The position numbers and the translations under genes were made by a program. From the NCBI GenBank assembly GCA_020073495.1, contig JAIQFD010000004.1, positions 299,001 through 363,000 of the forward strand: a stretch of DNA of 64,000 nt. Direction: 5' to 3'. Positions 25,490-34,062 of the stretch are shown in pieces. A model generated the notes under the pieces. The model searched no databases. It was not told the origin of the DNA and was given only the letters and a program-made list of their open reading frames with translations. The stretch comes from Terriglobia bacterium (GTDB taxonomy: Bacteria; Acidobacteriota; Terriglobia; Terriglobales; Acidobacteriaceae). Positions within the stretch are counted from its first letter, which is position 1. Each line of letters begins with the position of its first letter.

Positions 25490-26368
25490 ATGGACTGGAA
25501 CAGCCGCCGCATCACCGTGATTCTGGAGAACGCGCTCCGCGAAGATAGCGCCACGCGCGACTCCACCACCTACGCCTGCATCGACCCACACCAGCGCGCC
25601 ACCGCCACCGTCCTCGCCAAGCAGGACTGCGTGCTCGCCGGACTCGGTGTAGTCGCGCGCATCTTCGACGTCTTCGCCAACCTCGACGGTACTGTCGTTT
25701 CGTACGCCGAAGTCACCAGTCATCCCGAGATCTTCGATGGCGTCCGTCTGCACAAGGGCCAGAGCATCGCCGTCATCCGCCACAACGCCCGCATCATCCT
25801 CTCCTGCGAGCGCGTGCTGCTCAACGTCCTCCAGCGCCTGAGCGGCATCGCGACCTTGACCCGGCGCTTCGTGGACGCCATCGCCGGCACCCACGCGCGT
25901 ATCCTCGATACCCGCAAGACCGTCCCCGGCCTGCGCCTGCTCGACAAGTACGCGGTCACCTGTGGTGGCGGCTTCAATCACCGCCTCGACCTCTCCGACG
26001 GCGTCCTCATCAAGAACAACCACATCGCGCTGGCCGGCGGGATCGTCCCGGCGCTGGAAGAGGCTCACCGCAACCGTCGCGGCGAGCAGCCCATTGAGAT
26101 CGAAGTTCGTTCTCTGGAGGAGCTCGGGCAAGCCCTGGAGCATGGCGCCGAGGCCATCCTGCTCGACAACATGATTCCCGAGACAGTGCGCGCTGCCGTC
26201 GAGCGCGTGCAGCGCCACTCGCGCCGCGTCCCGCTGGAGGCCTCCGGTGGCATCACGCTGGAGAACGTCCGCGCCTTCGCCGAAACCGGCGTGGATTACA
26301 TCTCCGTGGGCGCCCTGACCCACTCCGCCCCCGCTGTGGACATGAGCCTGCGCGTCATGCCCGCCTGA
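25490..26368 (+). CDS. nadC: Nicotinate-nucleotide pyrophosphorylase (carboxylating)
   Basis: A 292-residue quinolinate phosphoribosyltransferase for de novo NAD synthesis. The family blocks ERVLLNVLQRLSGIAT, ARILDTRKTVPGLR, HRLDLSDGVLIKNNH and LEASGGI are present, including the basic residues that bind quinolinate and PRPP. Its ATG has no Shine-Dalgarno; the preceding bases are the GTACTGAGTAC repeat. nadD lies 8 kb away on the other strand, while nadA/nadB are not in the window. A GTGTCATCCTGAGCGAAGC element follows the stop. Confidence 0.95.
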   Translation: MDWNSRRITVILENALREDSATRDSTTYACIDPHQRATATVLAKQDCVLAGLGVVARIFDVFANLDGTVVSYAEVTSHPEIFDGVRLHKGQSIAVIRHNARIILSCERVLLNVLQRLSGIATLTRRFVDAIAGTHARILDTRKTVPGLRLLDKYAVTCGGGFNHRLDLSDGVLIKNNHIALAGGIVPALEEAHRNRRGEQPIEIEVRSLEELGQALEHGAEAILLDNMIPETVRAAVERVQRHSRRVPLEASGGITLENVRAFAETGVDYISVGALTHSAPAVDMSLRVMPA

Positions 26369-26375
26369 TGTTCCT

Positions 26376-26424
26376 GGTGTCATCCTGAGCGAAGCAGCGC
26401 GGCTGTCGAACTCAAGGCCCCCTA
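26376..26424 (+). repeat. GTGTCATCCTGAGCGAAGC repeat between nadC and birA
   Basis: GGTGTCATCCTGAGCGAAGC at 26376-26395 opens the element and AAGGCCCCCTA closes it, matching the copies at 29254, 47508, 59849 and 62190. It begins 8 bases after the nadC stop. The rest of the 205-base spacer to birA shows nothing else I can name. Confidence 0.75.
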
Positions 26425-26573
26425 CCCGCCCAAGCATTTCTCCGCGATCTCTACGTCTTCCGCGGTTAATTGGGTTGTTGTTTCTCCTCCCGCTCACGGA
26501 TAATCCCCCCATCGCGAAATCCAGGCCATCCCGCGAAGCCGCACCCGGCCCCGATACTCCGACAGACGGCACG

Positions 26574-27560
26574 ATGGGCCGCATCATTCGCTTGCTCGCC
26601 GACCACGCCACGGTCGTCGTGAGCGGCACGAAGCTGGCGGAGGAGCTTGGCATCAGCCGTTCCGCCGTGTGGCGCTTCGTGCAGCAGCTCCGCGGCCTGG
26701 GCGTCCAGATCGTCGGCCACCCCGCCACCGGATACCGCCTCGAGGCCGTCCCTGACCTGCTGCTCCCGGAGTTCATCGCCCCCCTGGTCAAGGGCACGTT
26801 GTTTGCCAGAAACATCCAGCACTACTTCCGCGTGGGATCGACGAACGTCGCCGCCATGCAGGCCGCTGCCGAGGGCGAGCCGGAAGGAAGCACGTTCCTC
26901 GCTGAGGAACAGACCGCCGGGCGCGGCCGCGGCGGCCACTCCTGGCATTCGGAAAAATCCGCCGGCATCTACTGCTCCGTTCTCCTGCGGCCCGATGTTC
27001 CCCCGAGCGACGTCCTTGTGCTGTCCCTAGGGGCAGGCTTGGCGGTGCAGCAGGCGATCGAGCAGGTCACCGGCGTCCGCCCCGACCTGCGCTGGCCCAA
27101 CGACGTGCTCCTCGGCAACAAGAAATTCTGCGGCATCTTGACCGAGATGAATGCCGAGCCCACGCGCGTGCGCTACGTCGTCATGGGCATCGGCATCAAC
27201 GTGAACCAGCAGCGCTTCCCCGCCGACCTCGAGGAGACCGCAACCTCGCTGCGCCGCGAGACCGGTCGTACTTGGTCCCGCGTGGAAGTGGCGGCCTCTC
27301 TGCTAAAATCCCTCGACCACGAATTCCGCATGCTGTTGCCGCAGCGCACGGGCGTGGGCCCGGCGCCGCCCGAGGCCGCCATGACCATCATCCGCCGCTT
27401 CGAGGACCGTTCCTCCTACGCCCGTGGCAAGCGGGTGCACGTGGAGGAGAACGGCGGGTTCGAAGGTGTTACCTCCGGCCTCGACGACCGCGGCTTCCTG
27501 CTGGTGAAGGCGCGCGATGGCCTGCGCACCGTGCTCTCCGGAGGCGTGCGGGAGATCTGA
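26574..27560 (+). CDS. birA: Biotin-[acetyl-CoA-carboxylase] ligase / biotin operon repressor
   Basis: A bifunctional BirA of 328 residues from ATG 26574. An N-terminal winged helix (GTKLAEELGISRSAVWRFVQQL) precedes the ligase domain with the biotin-binding motif GRGRGGHSWHS, the RWPND block and GIGINVN, then a small C-terminal SH3-like domain. It biotinylates AccB in fatty-acid synthesis (accD is at 30672) and can repress biotin genes. The start is uncertain: the frame is open from TTG 26475, which would add 33 Pro/Ala-rich residues. coaX follows after 38 bases. Confidence 0.93.
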   Translation: MGRIIRLLADHATVVVSGTKLAEELGISRSAVWRFVQQLRGLGVQIVGHPATGYRLEAVPDLLLPEFIAPLVKGTLFARNIQHYFRVGSTNVAAMQAAAEGEPEGSTFLAEEQTAGRGRGGHSWHSEKSAGIYCSVLLRPDVPPSDVLVLSLGAGLAVQQAIEQVTGVRPDLRWPNDVLLGNKKFCGILTEMNAEPTRVRYVVMGIGINVNQQRFPADLEETATSLRRETGRTWSRVEVAASLLKSLDHEFRMLLPQRTGVGPAPPEAAMTIIRRFEDRSSYARGKRVHVEENGGFEGVTSGLDDRGFLLVKARDGLRTVLSGGVREI

Positions 27561-27598
27561 CGGAGCGCGGCCGCTCTCGACCGCGGATATTGACTTTT

Positions 27599-28432
27599 AT
27601 GCTCTTCGTCCTCGATGTCGGCAACACCAACACCGTCGCAGGCGTCTTTCGCCCCGCGGGCGATGGCGGATACACCAAGCTCGTCGCCCATTGGCGACTG
27701 GGCACCAACCGCACCCAGACGGTGGACGAGTACGGGGTCCTGCTGCGCAACCTCTTCGCCATGGCCGACCTCGAGCCCTCCGCCATCGACGGCATCATCG
27801 TCTCCTCCGTTGTGCCCCCGCTCGACAGCACCTTGCGCGAGGTCTGCCAGAGCTACTTCGGCTGCAAGCCCTTGTTCGTCGAGCCCGGCGTTAAGACCGG
27901 CATGCCAATCCATTACGACAATCCGCAGGAGGTCGGCGCCGACCGCATCGTCAACGGCGTCGCCGCCTTCGAAAAGTATGGCGGCCCCTGCATCGTCGTG
28001 GATTTCGGCACCGCCACCACCTTTGACTGTGTCTCCCGCAAAGGCGAGTACCTCGGCGGCGTGATCTCTCCCGGCATCGGCATTTCCGCCGAGGCGCTGT
28101 TTGCGCGCACTGCGCGCCTGCCCCGCGTGGACATCCGCCGTCCCGAGCGCATCATCGGCAGCAACACCGTCGGCAGCCTCCAGTCCGGCCTCTTCTACGG
28201 CTACCTCGCGCTGGTGGATGGCATCCTCGAGCGCCTGGTCTCCGAGATGGGCCAGGAAACCAAGGTCGTGGCCACCGGCGGCCTCGCAGCCCTGATCGGC
28301 AACGAATCGAGATACATCTCCACCGTGGACGACTTCCTTACGCTCGACGGACTGCGCATCATCTGGGAGCGCAACGCGAAGAAGAAAACCGCCGAAGCCG
28401 CGGAGGCAAAGAAAAAGAAGGCTCGGAGCTGA
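27599..28432 (+). CDS. coaX: Type III pantothenate kinase
   Basis: A 277-residue kinase for the first step of CoA synthesis. It shows the ASKHA motifs LDVGNTNT at the N-terminus, GADRIVNGVAA and VDFGTATTFD, plus the GLF(Y)GY block of CoaX. The C-terminus has an extra Lys/Ala-rich tail (KKKTAEAAEAKKKKARS). The birA-coaX order is common in bacteria. ATG 27599 gives the canonical MLFVLDVGNTN start; no clear Shine-Dalgarno. Confidence 0.95.
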   Translation: MLFVLDVGNTNTVAGVFRPAGDGGYTKLVAHWRLGTNRTQTVDEYGVLLRNLFAMADLEPSAIDGIIVSSVVPPLDSTLREVCQSYFGCKPLFVEPGVKTGMPIHYDNPQEVGADRIVNGVAAFEKYGGPCIVVDFGTATTFDCVSRKGEYLGGVISPGIGISAEALFARTARLPRVDIRRPERIIGSNTVGSLQSGLFYGYLALVDGILERLVSEMGQETKVVATGGLAALIGNESRYISTVDDFLTLDGLRIIWERNAKKKTAEAAEAKKKKARS

Positions 28433-28564
28433 TCGAAGTCGCAGTCAACAGTCAACACTCAGCCGGCGACGTTTAGGGGCTGAATGCTGATTGCTCGCTG
28501 CGCTCGCCCACTACCCAAGACCTCCGGCCCGCGACCTGCCTGTTAGACTTCTCTCGCGTTTACC

Positions 28565-29236
28565 ATGGAAAACTACTTCAACTACTTCACCGAGATCGAG
28601 GAGCACTTCCAGCGCCGCCGCGGCGGCGCTTTGCTGCTCTCGACCCTCGACTGGGCTCTGATCGAGACCTGGAAGGACGCGGGCATCCCGATCGAGGCGG
28701 TGCGGCGCGGCATTGACGCCGCTTTCGACCGCTACGACGCCCGCCCTTCCAGGACGCGCAAGATCAATTCCCTGGCCTACTGCTCGCAGGAGGTGCTCGC
28801 CGCCGTCGAGGACATGAAAGAGGCGGCTGTCGGCGCGACGCGTGCCGAAAAGCCCTCCGGCTTCGACGTGCCGGAGATCACAGCCTACCTCACGAAGAAC
28901 GCTGCGCATCTCGAACGCATCGCCGAACTCGGCCCGGCCGGAAAGGAAGCTGCGGGAACGCTGCGCGCGCTCGCCGAGGGCCTCGCGCCATCGAAGTCAA
29001 ACCTCGAGGATCTCGAGCGCCGCCTCACTGTGATCGAGGAGAAGCTCTTTGCGCTGCTCCTCGCCGCCACCCCCGACGAGGAACTCGTCTCCGTGCGTAC
29101 CGAAGCCGACCGCGAGATCGCGCCCTACCGCCGCAACATGACTGCGCCCCAGATCGAGCAGTTGCACAAGCAGTTCGTCCACAAACGCCTCCTGGAGAAA
29201 CACAAGGTGCCGCGCCTGAGCCTGTTCTACATGTGA
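28565..29236 (+). CDS. Protein of unknown function
   Basis: A 223-residue cytoplasmic, mostly helical protein with no recognised family. The N-terminus MENYFNYFTEIEEHFQ, then RRRGGALLLSTLDWALIETW and AGIPIEAVRRGIDAAFDRY, reads like a conserved small helical domain (winged-helix-like by feel). A charged helical middle (LEDLERRLTVIEEKL) is probably coiled coil. The C-terminus ends KVPRLSLFYM. It precedes the rRNA methyltransferase gene with a repeat element in between. The upstream 132-base spacer holds GTCAACAGTCAACACTCAG-type words only. Confidence 0.75.
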   Translation: MENYFNYFTEIEEHFQRRRGGALLLSTLDWALIETWKDAGIPIEAVRRGIDAAFDRYDARPSRTRKINSLAYCSQEVLAAVEDMKEAAVGATRAEKPSGFDVPEITAYLTKNAAHLERIAELGPAGKEAAGTLRALAEGLAPSKSNLEDLERRLTVIEEKLFALLLAATPDEELVSVRTEADREIAPYRRNMTAPQIEQLHKQFVHKRLLEKHKVPRLSLFYM

Positions 29237-29253
29237 CCCTGATGGATTTCTCC

Positions 29254-29306
29254 GGTGTCATCCTGAGCGAGCGCGCCCGTCTTGGCGAGCGAGTCGAAGG
29301 ACCCCT
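29254..29306 (+). repeat. GTGTCATCCTGAGCGA repeat supplying the RBS of the methyltransferase gene
   Basis: The element starts GGTGTCATCCTGAGCGAGCG and ends GAGTCGAAGGACCCCT, immediately followed by ATG 29307. Its AAGGA (29297-29301) is 5 bases from the start codon, so repeat sequence appears to act as the Shine-Dalgarno. Confidence 0.7.
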
Positions 29307-30656
29307 ATGATCACGACCCTGATGGAATTGACGATCGACAAGATGGTTTACGGCGGCGAAGCCCTCGCCCGCTTGCCCGCGGATGAGCACGGCAAGGGCA
29401 AGGCCGTGTTTCTCCCCTTCGCGCTTCCCGGAGAGCGCGTGCATGCGCACCTCACCGAGCAGCGTCCCGGCTTTGCGCGCGCCGAACTCGACAGCGTCGT
29501 CTCCGCCTCGCCCCATCGGATCGAGCCGCGTTGCCCCTACTTCGTCCGCTGCGGTGGGTGCCACTACCAGCACGCCGCCTACGAGCATCAGCTCCAGATC
29601 AAGTCCGACATCTTGCGCGAGACCCTGCGCCGCACCGCGAAGATCGATTGGACGGGCGAGATCCGCGCTCACTCCGCCAGCCCCTGGGGATACCGCAACC
29701 GCACCCGGATGCGTCTGCGCGCGGCGCCCGAATTCGCCGCCGGCTATTACCGGCTCGGGACGCACGACCTCTTGCCCGTCGAGCAGTGCCCCATCAGTTC
29801 TCCGCTGATCAACCGCGCGCTGGAAGCGGTGTGGGAGCTGGGCCGAGCAGGACAGGTCCCGGTGCAACTTGTGGAGATCGAATTCTTCGCCGACGCTGCC
29901 GACACCCGCATGCTCGTTGCCTTCTTCGCAACCCAGCCTCCGGTAAAGGAGACCGCCGAAGCGTTTGCCGCCGATCTCCGGAAGAAGATGCCGGAGATCG
30001 CGGGCGTGCTTTTCTTCGAACAGCGCGGCGGCAACCGCGACCAGGGGCAGGTGCGCTCGCCGGCGGATGATCTGGATTCGGCCGCCGGGGAGCGTCCGTT
30101 CGCGGCCGCCGGCGACAAGGTGCTCACCTACGAGACCGCGAAGGCCAAGTACCGCGTCAGCGGCGGATCGTTCTTCCAGACCAACCGCTTCCTCACCGAC
30201 AAGCTGGTCGAACTGGTCACCGAAGGCCGTTCCGGCGGCAAGGCTCTCGATCTTTACGCCGGCGTCGGCCTGTTCGCCACTGCGCTGGCCGCTACTTTCG
30301 ATAAGGTCACCGCGGTCGAATCTGCGCCATCGTCGTTGTCCGACCTGCAGTGCAATGGTCCGGCAAACGTTTCGCCTGTGCAGGACAGGACGGAGTTGTT
30401 TCTCAAGAACTCGCCCGGCCTGAAGGCCGACCTCGTGGTCATTGATCCGCCACGCGCTGGCCTGGGCGATGCTGCTGCGCAAGTACTGGCGCAAGTGCGC
30501 ACTCCCCGAATCACCTACGTCTCCTGTAATCCCGCCACTCTGGCGCGCGACCTGCGCGTGCTGGCCGCCGCCGGCTGGCGAATCGACGAGCTCAACTTCA
30601 TCGACCTCTTCCCGCAGACCTACCACCTCGAATCAGTCGTTCAGCTGCTGAAATAA
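29307..30656 (+). CDS. RlmD/RumA-type 23S rRNA (uracil-5-)-methyltransferase
   Basis: A 449-residue SAM-dependent RNA m5U methyltransferase. An N-terminal TRAM-like RNA-binding domain (about residues 6-70) is followed by an Fe-S cluster motif, CPYFVRCGGC (C-x5-C-x2-C) with a fourth Cys in VEQCPISS. The SAM domain has DLYAGVGLFA, VIDPPRAGLG and the catalytic Cys in YVSCNPATLARDL. The target uridine (1939, 747 or a tRNA position) cannot be told from sequence. Start ATG 29307 uses the AAGGA in the repeat; ATG 29322 is an alternative. It ends 15 bases from convergent accD. Confidence 0.9.
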   Translation: MITTLMELTIDKMVYGGEALARLPADEHGKGKAVFLPFALPGERVHAHLTEQRPGFARAELDSVVSASPHRIEPRCPYFVRCGGCHYQHAAYEHQLQIKSDILRETLRRTAKIDWTGEIRAHSASPWGYRNRTRMRLRAAPEFAAGYYRLGTHDLLPVEQCPISSPLINRALEAVWELGRAGQVPVQLVEIEFFADAADTRMLVAFFATQPPVKETAEAFAADLRKKMPEIAGVLFFEQRGGNRDQGQVRSPADDLDSAAGERPFAAAGDKVLTYETAKAKYRVSGGSFFQTNRFLTDKLVELVTEGRSGGKALDLYAGVGLFATALAATFDKVTAVESAPSSLSDLQCNGPANVSPVQDRTELFLKNSPGLKADLVVIDPPRAGLGDAAAQVLAQVRTPRITYVSCNPATLARDLRVLAAAGWRIDELNFIDLFPQTYHLESVVQLLK

Positions 30657-30671
30657 CGGGGGCTGGCTGGT

Positions 30672-31514
30672 TCAGTGGCACATGAAGCTGAGGGCGCGGG
30701 AGATGAAGGGCTTCATGTCCTTGCGCTGGACTACGGCGTCGAGCATGCCGTGCTCGACCAGGAATTCGCTGCGCTGGAAGCCATCGGGGAGCTTCTGGCG
30801 GATGGTCTGCTCGATCACTCGCGGTCCGGCGAAGCCGATAAGCGCTCCCGGCTCGGCGATGTTCAGGTCGCCGAGCATGGCGTAGCTGGCGGTCACGCCG
30901 CCGGTGGTGGGATCGGTGAGCACGGACACGTAGGGCAGCTTGGCCTGGTCCAGACGCGCCAACGCGGCGGAGATCTTCACCATCTGCATCAAGCTGAGGA
31001 CGCCCTCCATCATGCGCGCGCCGCCGGAAGCGGAAACGATGATCAGCGGCTTGCGCTGCTCGGTCGCGCGCTCGATGGCGCGGGTGATGACCTCGCCCAC
31101 CACGCTGCCCATGCTACCGCCGATGAAGGCGTACTCCATGGCGCTCACGATCACCGGCCGGCCGTCGAGGTTGCCGCGCGCGTTGATGATCGCGTCCTTC
31201 AGCCCCGTCTCCTCCTGGGCGCGGCGCAGGCGCTCGGAGTAGGGCCGCACGTCCACGAACTTGAGGGGGTCGGTGGAACTCAGTTCGAGGTCATCCATCT
31301 GGTACTGCCCGTCGTCCAGCAGCAGCGCCAGCCGGGTGCGTGCGTCGATGCGGAAGTGACGTCCACAGCTGGGGCAGACGTTGTAATTGGCGTCGAGGTC
31401 CTTCTTCCAGATGATCTTGCGGCATTTGTCGCACTTGACCCACAGGCCCTCGGTGCGGACACGTTTCTCGTCGCTGGGTTTGATTTCGGAAGATTCGCGC
31501 TTGAACCAGGCCAT
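30672..31514 (-). CDS. accD: Acetyl-CoA carboxylase carboxyltransferase subunit beta
   Basis: A 280-residue subunit that with AccA transfers CO2 from carboxybiotin to acetyl-CoA. The N-terminal zinc ribbon (WVKCDKCRKI, then NYNVCPSCGRHF) and the crotonase-fold core (SASGGARMMEG, SVLTDPTTGGV, GFAGPRVIEQT) are complete. It is the last gene of the obg-nadD-rsfS-rlmH-cobO-accD run. The 5' leader is a GTACTGAGTAC repeat ending near the ATG, with no Shine-Dalgarno. Confidence 0.96.
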   Translation of the reverse strand: MAWFKRESSEIKPSDEKRVRTEGLWVKCDKCRKIIWKKDLDANYNVCPSCGRHFRIDARTRLALLLDDGQYQMDDLELSSTDPLKFVDVRPYSERLRRAQEETGLKDAIINARGNLDGRPVIVSAMEYAFIGGSMGSVVGEVITRAIERATEQRKPLIIVSASGGARMMEGVLSLMQMVKISAALARLDQAKLPYVSVLTDPTTGGVTASYAMLGDLNIAEPGALIGFAGPRVIEQTIRQKLPDGFQRSEFLVEHGMLDAVVQRKDMKPFISRALSFMCH

Positions 31515-31526
31515 AAAAGAAGTTCT

Positions 31527-31553
31527 TAGTACTCAGTACTCGGTACCCAGTTA
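31527..31553 (-). repeat. GTACTGAGTAC repeat in accD leader
   Basis: Read on the minus strand: AACTGGGTACCGAGTACTGA and GTACTAA, then GAACTTCTTTTATGG where ATG is the accD start. The tail GAACTTCTTTTATGG closely matches GTACTTCTTTATGG at nadC. Confidence 0.75.
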
Positions 31554-31599
31554 ACTGCGGCCAGATAGGAGAAGGGGCAATTGTACCCTGTGCCGCGAC

Positions 31600-32136
31600 T
31601 CAGTACTCGATCCCACGCTGCGCCATCACGCCCTTTTCGTAGGCGTGCTTGACCTGGCGCATTTCCGTGACGGTATCGGCGATCTCGACGATGCTGGGGT
31701 GCGCGTTGCGTCCCGTCAAGATGACGTGCACGGAGTCGGGTTTCTGCTTGAGCGTCTCCACGACCTTCTCCGGGTCGAGCATCTTGTAGCTGATGGCGTA
31801 GTTGATCTCGTCCAGGACCACGAGGTCCCATGTTCCCGACAGGATGGCCGCGCGCGCCTCGCTCCAGGCCTCTTCGACCATGCGCACGTCCTCGGGGTCG
31901 GTCTCCGCACCGCCCACCTTCACGAATCCGCGGCCCATCTGCTTCATGACGAAGTTGTCGCCGAAGGCCTTCACCGCGTCCAGCTCGCCGTAGTGCCACG
32001 AGCCTTTCAGGAACTGCAGCATCAGCACCTTCATGCCGTTGCCGACGGCGCGCAGCGCCGTGCCCATGGCGGCGGTGGTCTTGCCCTTGCCCGGGCCGGT
32101 GTTCACGATGATGAGACCGCGACGAGCGTCAGTCAT
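31600..32136 (-). CDS. cobO: Corrinoid adenosyltransferase, CobO/BtuR type
   Basis: A 178-residue ATP:co(I)rrinoid adenosyltransferase. The N-terminal P-loop NTGPGKGKTTAA and the blocks LQFLKGSWHYGE, DLVVLDEINYA and VILTGRNAHP are typical of CobO/CobA. It completes the upper ligand of B12 in de novo synthesis or salvage; no other cobalamin gene is in the window. It abuts rlmH directly (stop TGA then ATG). Its last codons (GIEY, stop) coincide with a GAGTACTGA word of the repeat family. Confidence 0.93.
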   Translation of the reverse strand: MTDARRGLIIVNTGPGKGKTTAAMGTALRAVGNGMKVLMLQFLKGSWHYGELDAVKAFGDNFVMKQMGRGFVKVGGAETDPEDVRMVEEAWSEARAAILSGTWDLVVLDEINYAISYKMLDPEKVVETLKQKPDSVHVILTGRNAHPSIVEIADTVTEMRQVKHAYEKGVMAQRGIEY

Positions 32137-32580
32137 TCAGTGGCCACTGTGGTACGGATGTCCCTTCAGGATTGTAAATCCTCGGTACAGCTGCTCCAGC
32201 AGGACGACGCGGGCCAGCTCGTGCGCCAGCGTCATCTTGCCGAAGGAGAGGACAAGGTCGGCGGCGTGCCGCGAGTTGTCGCTGAAGCCGTCCGCGGGGC
32301 CCACGGCGAAGATCAGCGTCTGCGTGCCGCGGTCCTGCTGGTCGCGCAGCAGCTCAGCGAACTCTTCCGAGGTGAACTGCCGCCCGCTCTGGTCGAGCAT
32401 GACGAAGGTCGGACGTGTGCGGCCGCCGGCCTTCTCGATCGACTTCAGCAGCGCCTCTTCGTCGGCATACTCCTGCGACTCCACCGTGCCGTAACGCGCC
32501 AGGCGCTTGAGGTATTCGTTTGTCAGGGATTGGATGGCGGGCTCTTTCGTCCTACCCGCCCACACGACGCGAAGTTTCAC
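32137..32580 (-). CDS. rlmH: 23S rRNA (pseudouridine-1915-N3)-methyltransferase
   Basis: A 147-residue SPOUT methyltransferase acting on helix 69 of assembled ribosomes. It begins MKLRVVWAGRTKEPAIQ and shows the SPOUT knot blocks FVMLDQSGRQFTSEEFAELL, FAVGPADGFS and the C-terminal signature LEQLYRGFTILKGHPYHSGH. The linkage obg-nadD-rsfS-rlmH is widespread; here a sigma-54 activator gene intervenes. An ACCACAGCGGACACAGAG repeat lies just upstream of the start. Confidence 0.95.
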   Translation of the reverse strand: MKLRVVWAGRTKEPAIQSLTNEYLKRLARYGTVESQEYADEEALLKSIEKAGGRTRPTFVMLDQSGRQFTSEEFAELLRDQQDRGTQTLIFAVGPADGFSDNSRHAADLVLSFGKMTLAHELARVVLLEQLYRGFTILKGHPYHSGH

Positions 32581-32589
32581 GTGAATGAT

Positions 32590-32620
32590 TTAACCACAGC
32601 GGACACAGAGATACACAGGG
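32590..32620 (+). repeat. CCACAGCGGACACAGAG repeat upstream of rlmH
   Basis: TTAACCACAGCGGACACAGA then GATACACAGGG. A second copy is at 34828-34858 (upstream of nadD) and related sequence is inside mnmG (61168-61200, reverse orientation) and pcrA (6459-6484). Confidence 0.7.
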
Positions 32621-32671
32621 GGCCGGTCATCGAAGTGCGGCAAGCGCAGACGCGATCACCCGATGACCCGA

Positions 32672-33628
32672 TCAGTCCAGCCCGTAGCGCTTGCGCTTCT
32701 CCAGGAGCGTCTTGCGGCTAATGCCGAGGATCTGGGCGGCCTTGGTCTTCTTGCCGCGGGTGTAGTCGAGCACCTCGGCGATGTAGGCGCGCTCCAGGTC
32801 TTCCAGCGACATTTTCCGTACCGTCGGGCCGGCGGCCTCGCGCACGTGCACCGGCAGGTCCTCGGGCATGATCTCGGGCGCGGCGCTGTAGATCACGGCG
32901 CGCTCGATCAGGTTGCGCAGCTCGCGAACGTTGCCGGGAAAGCGGTAGTTCTCAAGCGCGGCCATCGCGGCGTGCGCGAAGGTCATGTGCGGTTTGCGAT
33001 GGACTTCGCCGAGCTGCGCGAGCAGATGTGCGGCCAGAGGGCGGATGTCCGCCGGTCGCTCCCGCAGCGGCGGGATGATGAGGGGGATCACATTCAGGCG
33101 GTAGAAGAGATCTTCCCGAAAAGTGCGGCTGGCGACCGCGCGCTCCAGGTCGATGTTGGTCAGCGCGATGATGCGCGCCTCCACGCTAATATTGCGGTTT
33201 CCCCCCAGGCGCTGAAATTGCTTTTCTTCGATCACGCGCAGCAGCTTCGCCTGGATTGGCATGGATAGCGCGCCGACCTCGTCGAGCACGATGGTGCCGG
33301 CGCCAGCCAGTTCCAGGCGGCCGCGCTTCATCTGCGTGGCGCCGGTGAATGCGCCGCGCTCGTAGCCGAACAGCTCGCTCTCCACCAGCTCGTGCGGCAG
33401 GCTGGCGCAATCGATGTGAACCAGCGGCTCGTCCGCGTTCGGCCCCAGGTAATGGATGACGGAGGCCAGCAGGTCCTTGCCGGTGCCGCTCTCGCCGCGG
33501 ATGAGGACGGTGGAGGCGGCCCCGGCGACCTTCTGCGCTTTCTCGAGGAGTTCGATGGATTTCGGATCGGCGGCGACCCAGACCGACAGGATGCCTTGCT
33601 TGGCGGCGCCTTGGCCGGCTGGCGGCAT
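32672..33628 (-). CDS. Sigma-54-dependent transcriptional activator without sensor domain
   Basis: A 318-residue enhancer-binding protein. The AAA+ core has Walker A GESGTGKD, the sigma-54-contacting GAFTGA loop (in YERGAFTGATQ), Walker B TIVLDEVGAL and the R-finger region FREDLFYRLNVIPL; the C-terminus is a Fis-type helix-turn-helix (KTKAAQILGISRKTLLEK). Only about 30 residues precede the ATPase domain, so there is no receiver, GAF or PAS input. ATG 33628 was chosen because the longer frame runs into rsfS. It lies between rsfS (8-base gap) and rlmH, an unusual position. Confidence 0.92.
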   Translation of the reverse strand: MPPAGQGAAKQGILSVWVAADPKSIELLEKAQKVAGAASTVLIRGESGTGKDLLASVIHYLGPNADEPLVHIDCASLPHELVESELFGYERGAFTGATQMKRGRLELAGAGTIVLDEVGALSMPIQAKLLRVIEEKQFQRLGGNRNISVEARIIALTNIDLERAVASRTFREDLFYRLNVIPLIIPPLRERPADIRPLAAHLLAQLGEVHRKPHMTFAHAAMAALENYRFPGNVRELRNLIERAVIYSAAPEIMPEDLPVHVREAAGPTVRKMSLEDLERAYIAEVLDYTRGKKTKAAQILGISRKTLLEKRKRYGLD

Positions 33629-33636
33629 CTGGGTTC

Positions 33637-34059
33637 CTATTTCGCCCGCGTGCGGCCCCGCGACGGCTGTCGCGGCGTCCTGCGGGGTCTCTCTTTCTCG
33701 GTCAAGTGCGCGGGGTGCAACGGTTTCGCGGACTTCCACAGCCGCTCCAGGTCGTAATAATGCCGTGCCTTCTCGGAGAAGATGTGGACCACGAAGTCTA
33801 CGTAGTCGAGCAGGACCCAATCGGCCTGGCGATATCCCTCGACGTGGGTCGCGCGGAGACCCGCCTTCTTGAGTCTCTCCTCCACTTCATCGGAGATGGC
33901 CTGGATCTGGCGCGGGTTGCTGCCGCTGCAAATCACAAAATAGTCGGTGAAACCGGAAGACGCTTTGTCCAGTTCGAGGACGCTGACGTCGGTCGCCTTC
34001 TTGGACTCAGCGGCCGCGATGGCCGCGGAAACCTGTTGCTTAAGGTCGGATTTTCTCAA
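33637..34059 (-). CDS. rsfS: Ribosomal silencing factor RsfS (Iojap family)
   Basis: A 140-residue protein that binds L14 and blocks subunit joining during starvation. Family motifs VLELDKASSGFTDYFVICSG, RQIQAISDEVEE and GYRQADWVLLDYVDFVVHIF are complete; the last 25 residues are an extra Arg/Pro-rich tail. The start codon is TTG 34059, preceded by a GTACTGAGTAC repeat and no Shine-Dalgarno. It follows nadD. Confidence 0.95.
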   Translation of the reverse strand: MRKSDLKQQVSAAIAAAESKKATDVSVLELDKASSGFTDYFVICSGSNPRQIQAISDEVEERLKKAGLRATHVEGYRQADWVLLDYVDFVVHIFSEKARHYYDLERLWKSAKPLHPAHLTEKERPRRTPRQPSRGRTRAK

Positions 34060-34062
34060 AGG

